Below, piece after piece: positions 1 through 7,266 of a stretch of 33,000 bases of DNA (the first letter of the stretch is position 1; every line of letters starts with the position of its first letter). This DNA comes from Bacteroidota bacterium (lineage in GTDB: Bacteria; Bacteroidota; Bacteroidia; Chitinophagales; Chitinophagaceae). The notes below the pieces were generated by a model. It saw only the letters and a program-made list of their open reading frames with translations, was not told where the DNA came from and did no database searches. The stretch covers positions 8,253-41,252 of the forward strand of contig VBAT01000049.1 in the NCBI GenBank assembly GCA_005884665.1. Reading direction: 5' to 3'. A program made the translations under genes and the position numbers.

Positions 1-816
1 TAATTCAACTCTTGCCACATCCTTGAGATAGACTATACTTCCTTCTGAAGGCCGGTTTCGCACAACGATATTTTCAAACTGGTCCCTTGTATTGAGCCGG
101 CTATTTGTTAGTACACTGTATTCAAAAGTTTGGATGCCGGGTTGAGGATTGCCACCGATGGTGCCTGCAGCTACCTGGAGATTCTGTTCCTGTAAAGCCG
201 CATTCACTTCAGCAGGTGTCATTCCCAGTGCAGCCAGTTTTTCCGGGTTCATCCAAATACGCATGCTGAAATCATCGGCACGGGTAAACACATCGCCTAC
301 TCCTTTCACCCTGGATAGTGCATCCTTCACATAAATATTTACATAATTGCCAATGAAAGTCGGATCGTGAGTTCCATTAGGAGAATAAAAACCAATTGCC
401 ATCATGATGGCCGGGTTCCTTTTACGAACGGTAATCCCGAGGCGTTTCACCGCATCAGGCAGAGCAGGTTGGGCCACGCTCACCCTGTTCTGTACATCGA
501 GTGTAGCAATATTGATATCTGTGCCGACTTCAAAGTTTACAGTAATTCCACTTGCTCCGCTGCTAGTGCTGCTGCTGGTCATGTACGTCATGCCGGGTGT
601 ACCATTCACCTGTGTTTCGATGGCGGTAGTAGTTGTTTGCTCTACTGTTTGTGCGTCCGCACCTACAAAATTACCGGCTATACTTACAGTGGGTGGTGAA
701 ATATCAGGATACTGTGCGACGGGAAGACTAACCAGTGAGATAAGCCCTATCAACACCAGCACTATTGAAATCACTATCGCGGTGACTGGTCTCTTTATAA
801 AAGTATCTGCTATCAT
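1..816 (-). CDS. RND (HAE1/AcrB-like) efflux pump, N-terminal 272 residues, cut by window edge
   Basis: This is the inner-membrane proton-driven pump of a tripartite drug-efflux system. The open frame runs from an ATG at 816 to the window edge without a stop, so only the first 272 residues are visible; family members are about 1,040-1,060 residues long. The protein begins with the family hallmark FIKRPVTA, then a first membrane helix (about residues 11-31) and the conserved AQYPDISPPTV stretch that opens the periplasmic porter domain. Porter-domain landmarks such as LDVQNRVSVAQPALP and VKDALSRVKGVGDV follow. It is the third gene after the TolC-like channel and the membrane-fusion lipoprotein, all on the minus strand and surely one operon. 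The gap to the fusion-protein stop is 102 bases and contains a hairpin overlapping this start codon. Substrate cannot be read from the sequence. Confidence 0.95.
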   Translation of the reverse strand, partial: MIADTFIKRPVTAIVISIVLVLIGLISLVSLPVAQYPDISPPTVSIAGNFVGADAQTVEQTTTTAIETQVNGTPGMTYMTSSSTSSGASGITVNFEVGTDINIATLDVQNRVSVAQPALPDAVKRLGITVRKRNPAIMMAIGFYSPNGTHDPTFIGNYVNIYVKDALSRVKGVGDVFTRADDFSMRIWMNPEKLAALGMTPAEVNAALQEQNLQVAAGTIGGNPQPGIQTFEYSVLTNSRLNTRDQFENIVVRNRPSEGSIVYLKDVARVEL

Positions 817-878
817 AGTGAATGGTGAGTGGTGAGCGGTGAGCCTGCCTGCAGGTTACTCACCAGGTTCATCACTAT
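815..878 (-). promoter_or_regulatory. Stem enclosing the RND pump start codon
   Basis: In the minus-strand transcript ATAGTG (complement of 873-878) can pair with CACTAT (815-820), and GGTGAGT (complement of 858-864) with ACTCACC (824-830). The CACTAT arm overlaps the ATG of the RND gene (814-816). Such a stem could mask the start codon and tune pump translation relative to its operon partners. The pairing is visible; regulation is inference. The loop holds the palindrome CCTGCAGG. Confidence 0.35.
824..844. repeat. Three tandem 7-bp units GGTGAGY
   Basis: Three head-to-tail heptamers, GGTGAGT, GGTGAGC and GGTGAGC, lie just upstream of the RND start codon and form part of the stem there. The next bases contain the 12-mer GCCTGCCTGCAG (843-854), which recurs as its exact reverse complement at 28628-28639, so this spacer seems built from dispersed repeat material. 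Confidence 0.5.
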
Positions 879-918
879 TGTTAGTTCATTTGTGATTTTT
901 AATAAATATAAACAACCA

Positions 919-2055
919 TTATTTCTTTGCAGGCCCCGGCTGTTGAGGTGGTGCCGTAGTTATCACGGAGCCCTGCCGCAAGTTCTGCACGCCCTGTACA
1001 ACAATTGGCTCACCAGCTTTTAACCCGTCTCTTACGATTACGTCCGTTCCGATTTGTTTGCCCAACACTACTTTTCGTTGTGCTACTTTGTTGCTATCTC
1101 CCACCACATATACAAAGAATTCTCCCAACTGCTCGGTGATTGCTTTGTAAGGGATTGTTACGGCATTTCCGGTGGCCCTGTTCAAAACGCGAACGGTTGT
1201 ACTCATACCCGTTTTTAATACATTGTTTACATTGGGAAAAATTAATCTCGCTTTAATTGTTCCTGTCTGCGGATCGACGGCGCGGTCGATAAGGTAAATG
1301 CTTCCGGGGAACGGGTATACTTCATTTCCTAAAGCAATTGTAAAAGTAGAATCCTTTGGCCTCTGTATTTGTTGTAATTGGGTGAAGCGATACACTTCCT
1401 TCTGGTCAACTGAAAAATCAACTGCCATCGGGTTATCGGATGAAATAGTATTCAAAACAGTTTGGCCTGCCACCACTGACGTACCGGGTTTTACAAGAGA
1501 TATGCCGATAGTTCCGGTAAAGGGCGCAGTAATTGTGGCAAAACTCACTGATGTTTTCACTGCATTCACATTCGCTTTGGCTGCATCAACCTGTTTTTTT
1601 GCTGCTTCCAGCGCTGCATCCGCGTAATCTACCTGTTGTTTGGCAATGGCGTCCTTTTTATCCAGCTCATGATAACGATCCGCGTCTTTCTGTGCTTTGT
1701 TCAAATTAGTTAACTGCACCTGTAGGTTGGCCTCGGCCTGTTGGTAATTAGCATTGTACAACTGCTGGTCTATCGAATAAAGGCGTTGACCCTGGGTTAC
1801 TTTTGAACCGTCTTTAAAATAAATCCCGGTAACATATCCGCTGACCTGGGCTCTTATTTCGGTCTGGTTCAAAGCAACAAGGGTGCCCGGGTATTCATCA
1901 TGATAGGAGGCATTTGTTGACTGTACTTTTTCGACGGTCACTGGCACTGGTGGAGGCGGTCCCTGCTGTTGCTGTTGTTTATTGCTACAAGCTGAAAACA
2001 ACAATGCGTAAGCGGCCAACACAACAATCTTATTTAATCTGTCTTTCATAATCAT
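919..2055 (-). CDS. RND efflux periplasmic adaptor lipoprotein (MFP/HlyD family)
   Basis: A 378-residue membrane-fusion protein that links the inner-membrane pump to the outer-membrane channel in the periplasm. An N-terminal hydrophobic stretch ends in LFSAC with the candidate lipid-bearing Cys at residue 23, so it is probably a lipoprotein. The barrel-sandwich (lipoyl-like) half near VSGYVTGIYFKDGSKV is followed by an alpha-helical hairpin rich in Gln/Ala/Lys (about residues 90-170), the second lipoyl half (TITAPFTGTIG) and C-terminal beta-barrel and membrane-proximal domains. The tail is Pro/Gln-rich. Its ATG overlaps the stop of the upstream TolC-like gene by one base (TAATG), which indicates translational coupling. 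An ATG two codons in is an equally possible start. Confidence 0.95.
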   Translation of the reverse strand: MIMKDRLNKIVVLAAYALLFSACSNKQQQQQGPPPPVPVTVEKVQSTNASYHDEYPGTLVALNQTEIRAQVSGYVTGIYFKDGSKVTQGQRLYSIDQQLYNANYQQAEANLQVQLTNLNKAQKDADRYHELDKKDAIAKQQVDYADAALEAAKKQVDAAKANVNAVKTSVSFATITAPFTGTIGISLVKPGTSVVAGQTVLNTISSDNPMAVDFSVDQKEVYRFTQLQQIQRPKDSTFTIALGNEVYPFPGSIYLIDRAVDPQTGTIKARLIFPNVNNVLKTGMSTTVRVLNRATGNAVTIPYKAITEQLGEFFVYVVGDSNKVAQRKVVLGKQIGTDVIVRDGLKAGEPIVVQGVQNLRQGSVITTAPPQQPGPAKK

Positions 2056-3398
2056 TAATATCTTCTTTCACCCAAACTTTTTTGCACATCAATCTTACTG
2101 CTCATTATCTCATACAAAGCGTCATAATAGTTTATTTCTGCCGTGCGTAGATCTGTTTCAGCCGCTACTACTTCAAGATAGGTTTTGACACCAGATCGGT
2201 ATTGCAGTTGAATAACATCGTATACTTCCCTCGCCAATACCACATTTTCTTTAACCGAAAGATAATTGTTCAGTGCTGATTTATAGTTCGCCAATGCTGC
2301 GCTATATTCGGTGTTGATACTATTTTTTATTGCTTCCAGGGCCAGGTCCGTTCTTTTTATTTGCCATTCCGCCTGTCGTATGTCGGCCTTTCTTTTTCCT
2401 CCCTGGAAAATGGGAAATGCCAGCGTCAATCCCGCAAATGAGTTGGGATATGAATTATCATAAAGCTTTCCGAACTCGTTATTCTGGTAATTGAGGTTAT
2501 AAGCACCGTTGGCAGATATTGACGGAATATAACTCTGGCGATTGTATCGCAGGTTTGCCTCGAACAATTTTCGCTGTGTCTGCAATAACTGGTATTCGAT
2601 GCGTCTTGCATAGTCTACCACGCCCAGTGTATCGACGATTATATCATTTTCCAGCTTCGTGCTGTCATAAACGATATCCAGCATGGCCGATTCCGGATAA
2701 TTCATCAATGATTTAAGGTAGTCTGTTTTTGCCTTCAGGGCTTCCTGGTTTGACTTCAAGAGTGCTTTGGCATTGTTTAAGGCAATCATCGCCCTTTTAT
2801 AATCGATCTTGTCAACAATACCGGCTTCATATCTTGCCGTTGCATCCTGCAGGCTTTTTTCAAGCCGGACGATATTCTCCCGGCCCACTTTGATCTGTTG
2901 CCTCGTAGCCAGCACATCATAAAACGCTTTGGAAACATTTGCCACCAGGTCGATCTTGGTGTTTGCAGTTTGCTGCCTGGCTTGTTCCAGCACTGTTGAC
3001 TGTGTCCGGCTGGCCAGGAACATGTCCCGGTCAAATATTTTTTGAGAAGCGGTGAAGAGAAGGTTCGAAGTATTATCGACACCCAGTTTCACCGGGTTTC
3101 CGCCGATGACACTCGTTTGAACCAGGAAATTGTGCTGGATCAGGTAATTGAAGCCCACCTGCGGATACCATTCAGACAATTTTGATCTTACCTGCAATCT
3201 TGTTATTTCTTCATCAGCCAGCGACTGCCGGACCAACGGTTGCCGCTCTAGTGCATACTGGATGACGGCAGGTAATGTAGCCTGTTGTAATAAGCTGTCA
3301 GAGTTTTGTTGTGAAATTGCCTGTAGTGAATTAAAAAAGATCAGGAATACAACAGTAATGAAACAGCTAGCCCTTCTTATTATATTATCTCCTGGCAT
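2055..3398 (-). CDS. TolC-like outer-membrane efflux channel
   Basis: A 447-residue outer-membrane efflux protein (OEP family) and first gene of the efflux operon. It has an N-terminal signal peptide (hydrophobic core near residues 13-27, likely cleavage after the Ala/Ser segment before QQNSD). Two OEP repeats are recognisable: long amphipathic helices such as VGRENIVRLEKSLQDATARY and its C-terminal counterpart SVKENVVLAREVYDVIQLQY, both followed by the family's GxxxxxDYxxA/TYLEVVAAE-type segments. The protein ends ...QKSLGERRY. A channel-adaptor-pump gene order is typical of Bacteroidota HAE1 operons. A strong dyad 44-61 bases upstream of the ATG is a candidate regulator site. Confidence 0.93.
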   Translation of the reverse strand: MPGDNIIRRASCFITVVFLIFFNSLQAISQQNSDSLLQQATLPAVIQYALERQPLVRQSLADEEITRLQVRSKLSEWYPQVGFNYLIQHNFLVQTSVIGGNPVKLGVDNTSNLLFTASQKIFDRDMFLASRTQSTVLEQARQQTANTKIDLVANVSKAFYDVLATRQQIKVGRENIVRLEKSLQDATARYEAGIVDKIDYKRAMIALNNAKALLKSNQEALKAKTDYLKSLMNYPESAMLDIVYDSTKLENDIIVDTLGVVDYARRIEYQLLQTQRKLFEANLRYNRQSYIPSISANGAYNLNYQNNEFGKLYDNSYPNSFAGLTLAFPIFQGGKRKADIRQAEWQIKRTDLALEAIKNSINTEYSAALANYKSALNNYLSVKENVVLAREVYDVIQLQYRSGVKTYLEVVAAETDLRTAEINYYDALYEIMSSKIDVQKSLGERRY

Positions 3399-3441
3399 AA
3401 TAAATACTATTTTCTAGGGCAGAGCAACGTTAATGTATACG

Positions 3442-3459
3442 TTTGTGTTACAACACAAA
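3442..3459. promoter_or_regulatory. 18-bp dyad, candidate repressor operator of the efflux operon
   Basis: TTTGTGTTACAACACAAA has two perfect 8-bp inverted arms around a 2-bp centre. It lies 44-61 bases upstream of the first gene of the efflux operon. Short perfect dyads in this place are typical of TetR- or MarR-type operators. No regulator gene lies beside it in the window, and there is no U-tract that would make it a good terminator. Function is inference. Confidence 0.4.
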
Positions 3460-3503
3460 AAAAACGTGTTTGTTTGTAGGGAAACCTGGAATTATTTGGA
3501 TGG

Positions 3504-3511
3504 CAAATGTA
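3504..3511 (-). promoter_or_regulatory. Possible -7 box of the efflux operon
   Basis: The minus strand reads TACATTTG, an exact match to the Bacteroidota -7 consensus TAnnTTTG. It would give a 5' untranslated region of about 100 bases including the dyad at 3442-3459. No TTTG is seen at the expected -33 spacing, so a chance match is quite possible. Confidence 0.25.
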
Positions 3512-3570
3512 AGAGTAATTACCTGATTGATTCGACCGTTAGTAAATTTTAATAGTGCCCGATAATGGGG

Positions 3571-3612
3571 ATAAAAAACAAAACAGCTTCAATAAAATGA
3601 TTGAAGCTGTTT
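3571..3612 (-). terminator. Intrinsic terminator of rpoD
   Basis: AAACAGCTTCAAT (3581-3593) and its exact reverse complement (3600-3612) form a 13-bp stem with a 6-base loop. On the minus strand the stem is followed by TGTTTTTTAT, a good U-tract, so it ends transcription coming from rpoD. A smaller GC-rich hairpin (CCCGC/GCGGG, 3637-3650) lies between it and the rpoD stop codon. Confidence 0.85.
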
Positions 3613-3665
3613 TCTTAATAAACCCACCAAATTTCCCCCGCAAGTGCGGGAGACTGCTATTTTAA

Positions 3666-4523
3666 TTAGCCCAGGTACGCTTTTAAAGCGCTACTGTAAC
3701 GGGCTTTTTGTAATCTCTTAATGGCCCTTTCCTTGATCTGGCGAATACGTTCTTTGGTAAGATCATATTTCTGCCCGATCTGTTCGATGGTGACACCTTG
3801 TTCGCCATCCAGCCCAAAATAAGCGTTAACAATTTCTGCTTCCCGGGGGCTGAGTGATTTTAATACGCGACGGATCTCATTTCTCAAAGAATCTTTCATT
3901 ACATCATCATCGGTATCATCACCGCCTTCGAGCAAATCACCCATTGCAACATCTTCCGCCTCGTGAACCGGTGCATCCAATGAAGTGTGACGGGTATTAC
4001 TCTGGAATATATTGTTGATCTCTGTTTCACTCATCTCCAGCAACTCTGCTAATTCTTCTGTTGATGGCTCTCTTTCGTGTTCCTGCTCGAAAGCCATGTA
4101 TGCTTTGTTTGCTTTGTTGTAAGTGCCGATCTTATTTTGAGGAAGACGTACCAGCCTGCCTTGCTCGGCTAATGCCTGAAGAATAGACTGACGGATCCAC
4201 CATACTGCGTAAGAAATAAATTTAAAACCCTTCGTCTCATCGAAACGTTGTGCTGCCTTGATCAACCCAAGATTACCTTCATTGATAAGGTCACTCAGGG
4301 ATAAACCCTGGTGCTGATACTGTTTCGCTACAGAAACCACGAAACGCAGGTTAGCCTGTACCAGTTTATCCAATGCTTTTTGATCTCCCATCTTGATACG
4401 CTGAGCCAGCGTGGTCTCTTCTTCCGGGGTGATCATTGAAATTTTGGAAATTTCCTGCAGGTACTTTTCGACTGCCTGAGAATCTCTGTTGGTAATTTGT
4501 GTTGCAATTTTGAGCTGTCTCAT
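3666..4523 (-). CDS. rpoD: Primary sigma factor RpoD (sigma-70), short Bacteroidota form
   Basis: A 285-residue housekeeping sigma factor that directs RNA polymerase to promoters of the TTTG/TAnnTTTG type. Region 1.2 starts near residue 14 (DSQAVEKYLQEISKI), region 2 holds NLRFVVSVAKQY and the DNA-melting and -7 recognition helix (KFISYAVWWIRQSI), region 3 follows, and region 4 ends with the helix-turn-helix IGQKYDLTKERIRQIKERA. It lacks the long region 1.1 of proteobacterial RpoD, as is normal for this phylum, where the factor is about 32 kDa. The ATG at 4521-4523 gives the conserved start MRQLKIATQITNR. It is monocistronic by layout, with its own terminator and about 260 bases upstream free of genes. 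Confidence 0.97.
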   Translation of the reverse strand: MRQLKIATQITNRDSQAVEKYLQEISKISMITPEEETTLAQRIKMGDQKALDKLVQANLRFVVSVAKQYQHQGLSLSDLINEGNLGLIKAAQRFDETKGFKFISYAVWWIRQSILQALAEQGRLVRLPQNKIGTYNKANKAYMAFEQEHEREPSTEELAELLEMSETEINNIFQSNTRHTSLDAPVHEAEDVAMGDLLEGGDDTDDDVMKDSLRNEIRRVLKSLSPREAEIVNAYFGLDGEQGVTIEQIGQKYDLTKERIRQIKERAIKRLQKARYSSALKAYLG

Positions 4524-4623
4524 AATTAAAATCTATCTGTTTAATAAACAACGAATAATAGACAGTCTTTGTTTGCAGAATGTTGCAAAAGGGTAGTTAA
4601 ATAGAACCGTCCGAGTCCGTCTG

Positions 4624-4631
4624 CAAAAATA
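4624..4631 (-). promoter_or_regulatory. Possible -7 box of rpoD
   Basis: The minus strand reads TATTTTTG, matching TAnnTTTG, about 100 bases upstream of the rpoD ATG. There is no clear TTTG at the -33 position, so support is weak. Confidence 0.25.
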
Positions 4632-4714
4632 CATACCAAAGCTCAGAATTCATAGCTTGTGTTGATAATTTATTTCCAGGCAGTTGGCAGGCATCCGGGA
4701 TCAAATGCCCTGAA

Positions 4715-4743
4715 ATCCGCTACAGGAAAGCGTTTCAGCGGAT
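4715..4743 (-). terminator. Weak hairpin downstream of lgt
   Basis: ATCCGCT (4715-4721) and AGCGGAT (4737-4743) form a 7-bp stem with a 15-base loop, 43 bases after the lgt stop on the minus strand. There is only a short T run after it, so it is a poor intrinsic terminator and may be a processing or stability element instead. Confidence 0.25.
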
Positions 4744-4785
4744 GTATGATTGAACTAAAATAAAACACTTATGTGAATTACTCTA

Positions 4786-5964
4786 CTAACTTAATTGCGT
4801 TTGACCTTCCGTTTTTGCCTTTGATTTTTGATAAAGAAATATCCAAAGAAACAGGCCGGCGAGGAATAATAGAGTTGAAATAACTTCAGCCTGGGTAGGT
4901 TGAAACCCGGAAGAAAAGTTTATCCGCGTGTTTACCCTTATTTTTTCTATGAAAAATCTTTCTAAACCGTTAAGCATTAAGTATAAGGCAAATAATCTTC
5001 CCGGCACCTTGATTTTTTTCCGCACTGACCACAAAATAGCGAACAATACAAGACACATGATGGTCTCGTAAAATGGCGTGGGATACACTGGTTGCGATAA
5101 TTCAAAACAAAACCGGTCGGTGCAGCCCGGAATTGGGTCACCCTGGCGGGCAACGTTGTGGGGATAAGTATAAGCCCACATCCAATCGGGCAACCATGAA
5201 AACGGCTTTGGCTTTGTATTGACAATGCCCCAGTCACCATCTCCGGCCACCTGGCACCCGATCCTGCCCACGGCATAGGCCAACATCAGGGCCGGCGCAG
5301 CCGCATCATTCAAATGCCAGAACCCGATCTTATGCCTTTTTGCATAGGCCCAGATAGCTAGCGCTGCGCAGATCAGGCCTCCATAAAAAGTAAGCCCTTC
5401 TGCCGAAAAAATATAGTCCTCGGGCCGTTTCAGGAAATCGCTCCAATTTTCAAAAATGTCGAACAGTTTGGCACCCAGCAATCCAAAAACAAGAGCCAGG
5501 ATCGTCATTTCCCCTACCCTGTCTTGTGGCCAGATCCTCACGTTCCTTTTCTCAGGCTTCGCCAGTTTTTGTTTGTTCTTGTCATACCATTTGAGACCGG
5601 CAAATAATAGCCCGATCCCTATTCCAGCCGGCCAGCTACCAATAGGAGAGAAAATAAATTCCTGTGGATCGGCTGTAGTGTGGTTATCCATTATAAACAA
5701 ACCAACGATCTTGTAGCCAAGCAAAAAACCAAGAATGAAATTGAGCAGTAATTCACCCGGTGAAGCGGGTTTACCTACCATTACCTGCATTTCTGTAGGA
5801 AACAACAGTCCCTGCTTACTTTTCCGTCTCAATTCCATAGTGAGGAAAATAGCTGCCAGGATAAACGAGATAGCAACAAAAAAACCAAATGAATTAACGA
5901 ATCGTAGCGTGCTCCATTCTAATCCAAACAGGTCTTTGAAGGCATAATAAAGATTGGGATACAT
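4786..5964 (-). CDS. lgt: Prolipoprotein diacylglyceryl transferase Lgt
   Basis: A 392-residue polytopic inner-membrane enzyme. It transfers the diacylglyceryl group of phosphatidylglycerol to the lipobox cysteine of prolipoproteins, the first step of lipoprotein maturation. About seven membrane helices can be seen. The Lgt signature is present as YAVGRIGCQVAGDGDWG (about residues 228-245), with the key Arg and Gly residues kept, followed by the YPTPFYE segment and the C-terminal GLERFFIEKIRVN stretch that is conserved in the family. It is longer than the roughly 290-residue E. coli enzyme, mainly through the loop after helix 1 and an extended central region, as is usual for Bacteroidota. The upstream bacilliredoxin gene is on the same strand 65 bases away. 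Confidence 0.95.
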   Translation of the reverse strand: MYPNLYYAFKDLFGLEWSTLRFVNSFGFFVAISFILAAIFLTMELRRKSKQGLLFPTEMQVMVGKPASPGELLLNFILGFLLGYKIVGLFIMDNHTTADPQEFIFSPIGSWPAGIGIGLLFAGLKWYDKNKQKLAKPEKRNVRIWPQDRVGEMTILALVFGLLGAKLFDIFENWSDFLKRPEDYIFSAEGLTFYGGLICAALAIWAYAKRHKIGFWHLNDAAAPALMLAYAVGRIGCQVAGDGDWGIVNTKPKPFSWLPDWMWAYTYPHNVARQGDPIPGCTDRFCFELSQPVYPTPFYETIMCLVLFAILWSVRKKIKVPGRLFALYLMLNGLERFFIEKIRVNTRINFSSGFQPTQAEVISTLLFLAGLFLWIFLYQKSKAKTEGQTQLS

Positions 5965-6029
5965 TCAGGAAAGTTGGTTGATTTATAAGAATGGCGAATA
6001 TACTGATAATCTACTTCCCGGTTTGTTCC

Positions 6030-6455
6030 TTAAACCAATTGACGGCAATGTTCTTCAAAAACAGAGATAAGATGATTAGCGATCATTTGAGGTGATTTTC
6101 TTTCTATCTGGTGCCTTTCCACGAAATGCACCAACTCCCCGTTCTTGAATAAAGCAATAGAAGGTGAAGATGGAGGATATGGTAGAAAATGCTGGCGGAG
6201 CTTATTGACGGCTTCTATATCATAACCTGCAAAACTGGTGGTAAGAAAGTCAGGTTTAACGGTGGAATTGGCAACAGCCATCAAAACGCCAGGGCGGGCT
6301 GACCCTGCAGCACAACCGCAAACAGAATTGATCATTACAAGCGTTGTCCCCTGTTTGGCCAGTTGGGCTTCTACCTCCGTCGGCGTTACCAGTTCAGTAA
6401 AACCATTATCGGTCAGCTCTTCTTTCATGGGTACTACAATTTCTTTCGGATACAT
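6030..6455 (-). CDS. BrxA/BrxB-family bacilliredoxin
   Basis: A 141-residue cytoplasmic protein of the BrxA/BrxB (DUF1094, YphP) family. These thioredoxin-like proteins remove low-molecular-weight thiols from mixed disulfides on proteins. The active-site motif CGC is visible in INSVCGCAAGSARPG (about residues 43-57), and the family start MYPKEIV and the cis-Pro-like stretch PPSSPSIALFKNGELVHFVERHQIE are both present. In Bacillus the partner thiol is bacillithiol; whether this organism makes it cannot be judged here. Length and start fit the family. An upstream TAATTTTG box 28 bases before the ATG suggests an own promoter, perhaps shared with lgt 65 bases downstream. Confidence 0.9.
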   Translation of the reverse strand: MYPKEIVVPMKEELTDNGFTELVTPTEVEAQLAKQGTTLVMINSVCGCAAGSARPGVLMAVANSTVKPDFLTTSFAGYDIEAVNKLRQHFLPYPPSSPSIALFKNGELVHFVERHQIERKSPQMIANHLISVFEEHCRQLV

Positions 6456-6482
6456 AGTAGGTATTATTTGTTTTTAGCAACG

Positions 6483-6490
6483 CAAAATTA
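6483..6490 (-). promoter_or_regulatory. -7 box of the bacilliredoxin gene
   Basis: The minus strand reads TAATTTTG, an exact TAnnTTTG match, 28 bases upstream of the ATG, giving a short leader of about 20 bases. No clear TTTG lies at the -33 position. Confidence 0.4.
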
Positions 6491-6662
6491 GCTAAAAAGT
6501 TCAGTAAGATTAGAATGAAGAAAATATGGCATACTTATTAACGGATTCCGGAAATTATGTCTCGCCGTTAACCCGGTTTGTTTCATTATGGCATTAAAAA
6601 AACCAGTGGTATGCACTTTGAACATACTTCTGCAAATTCAAACTTTCTAAATTAAAATAACT

Positions 6663-7100
6663 ATGACACAGGTAAAATTTAGCCGCAGACCGCTCGAAGC
6701 GAGTTTTAACAATCTGGTGGATGATCTGTTTGCAGAAATGCCCGGTCTCTTCAGGAACGGTAGTCAATGGAAAGGTTATGCTCCTGTTAATATCAGGGAA
6801 ACCGAAAAGAGTTATAGTATAGATGTGGTGGCACCGGGGTTCAAAAAAACAGATTTTAAAGTAAACCTGGACCAGGACGTTCTAACTATCTCAGCTGAAA
6901 AGGAAGAAGAAGAAAAAAATGAAACCGGGAAAGAAATCCGTAAGGAGTACTCTTATCGTTCATTTAAAAGATCATTCACACTTGACGAAAAAATTGATGG
7001 AAATGCTATCGAAGCAAAATATGTTAATGGTGTCTTAACATTAAACCTTCCCAGAAAGGAAGAAGTCAAAACAGCGTCTAAAGATATAAGTATACAATAA
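6663..7100 (+). CDS. Hsp20/alpha-crystallin family small heat-shock protein
   Basis: A 145-residue ATP-independent holdase chaperone that binds unfolding proteins in the cytoplasm. The N-terminal arm (residues 1-36) is followed by the alpha-crystallin domain, starting near YAPVNIRETEKSYSIDVVAPGF and ending with the conserved NGVLTLNLPRKEE (about residues 118-130), which contains the family's GVL motif. The C-terminal tail ends ISIQ, giving the IxI anchor used in oligomer assembly. It stands alone, with a divergent neighbour upstream and a strong terminator 41 bases downstream. No consensus promoter box was found upstream, so control by an alternative sigma factor or regulator is possible but not shown. 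Confidence 0.95.
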   Translation: MTQVKFSRRPLEASFNNLVDDLFAEMPGLFRNGSQWKGYAPVNIRETEKSYSIDVVAPGFKKTDFKVNLDQDVLTISAEKEEEEKNETGKEIRKEYSYRSFKRSFTLDEKIDGNAIEAKYVNGVLTLNLPRKEEVKTASKDISIQ

Positions 7101-7140
7101 TTCAAAGATTTTTCTCATAAGCAGTTGGTTTTGGTTTACA

Positions 7141-7168
7141 CCCTGCCGTTTCCACGGCGGGGTTTTTT
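7141..7168 (+). terminator. Intrinsic terminator of the Hsp20 gene
   Basis: CCCTGCCGT (7141-7149) and ACGGCGGGG (7154-7162) make a 9-bp stem with one G-T pair and a TTCC loop, followed directly by six T residues. It is a textbook intrinsic terminator on the plus strand. Confidence 0.92.
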
Positions 7169-7239
7169 ATTTATATCCCGTAGTTTTCATGCAATAATTT
7201 TTTATTTATGTCCTGGTCGGACTTACAGGCAATTACAGC

Positions 7240-7247
7240 TAAATTTG
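7240..7247 (+). promoter_or_regulatory. Candidate -7 box for the 7267 gene
   Basis: TAAATTTG matches TAnnTTTG and sits 20 bases before the ATG, giving a leader of about 13 bases. The -33 region reads TCGG rather than TTTG, so the match is partial. Confidence 0.35.
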
Positions 7248-7266
7248 GCCGTTTACCAAACACACT

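Noticed and set aside
367..420. Possible frameshift in the RND pump near residue 140
   Set aside because: Recounting the A run at 387-391 (five A) shows an unbroken frame that reads GFYSPNGTHDPTF, as expected for the family.
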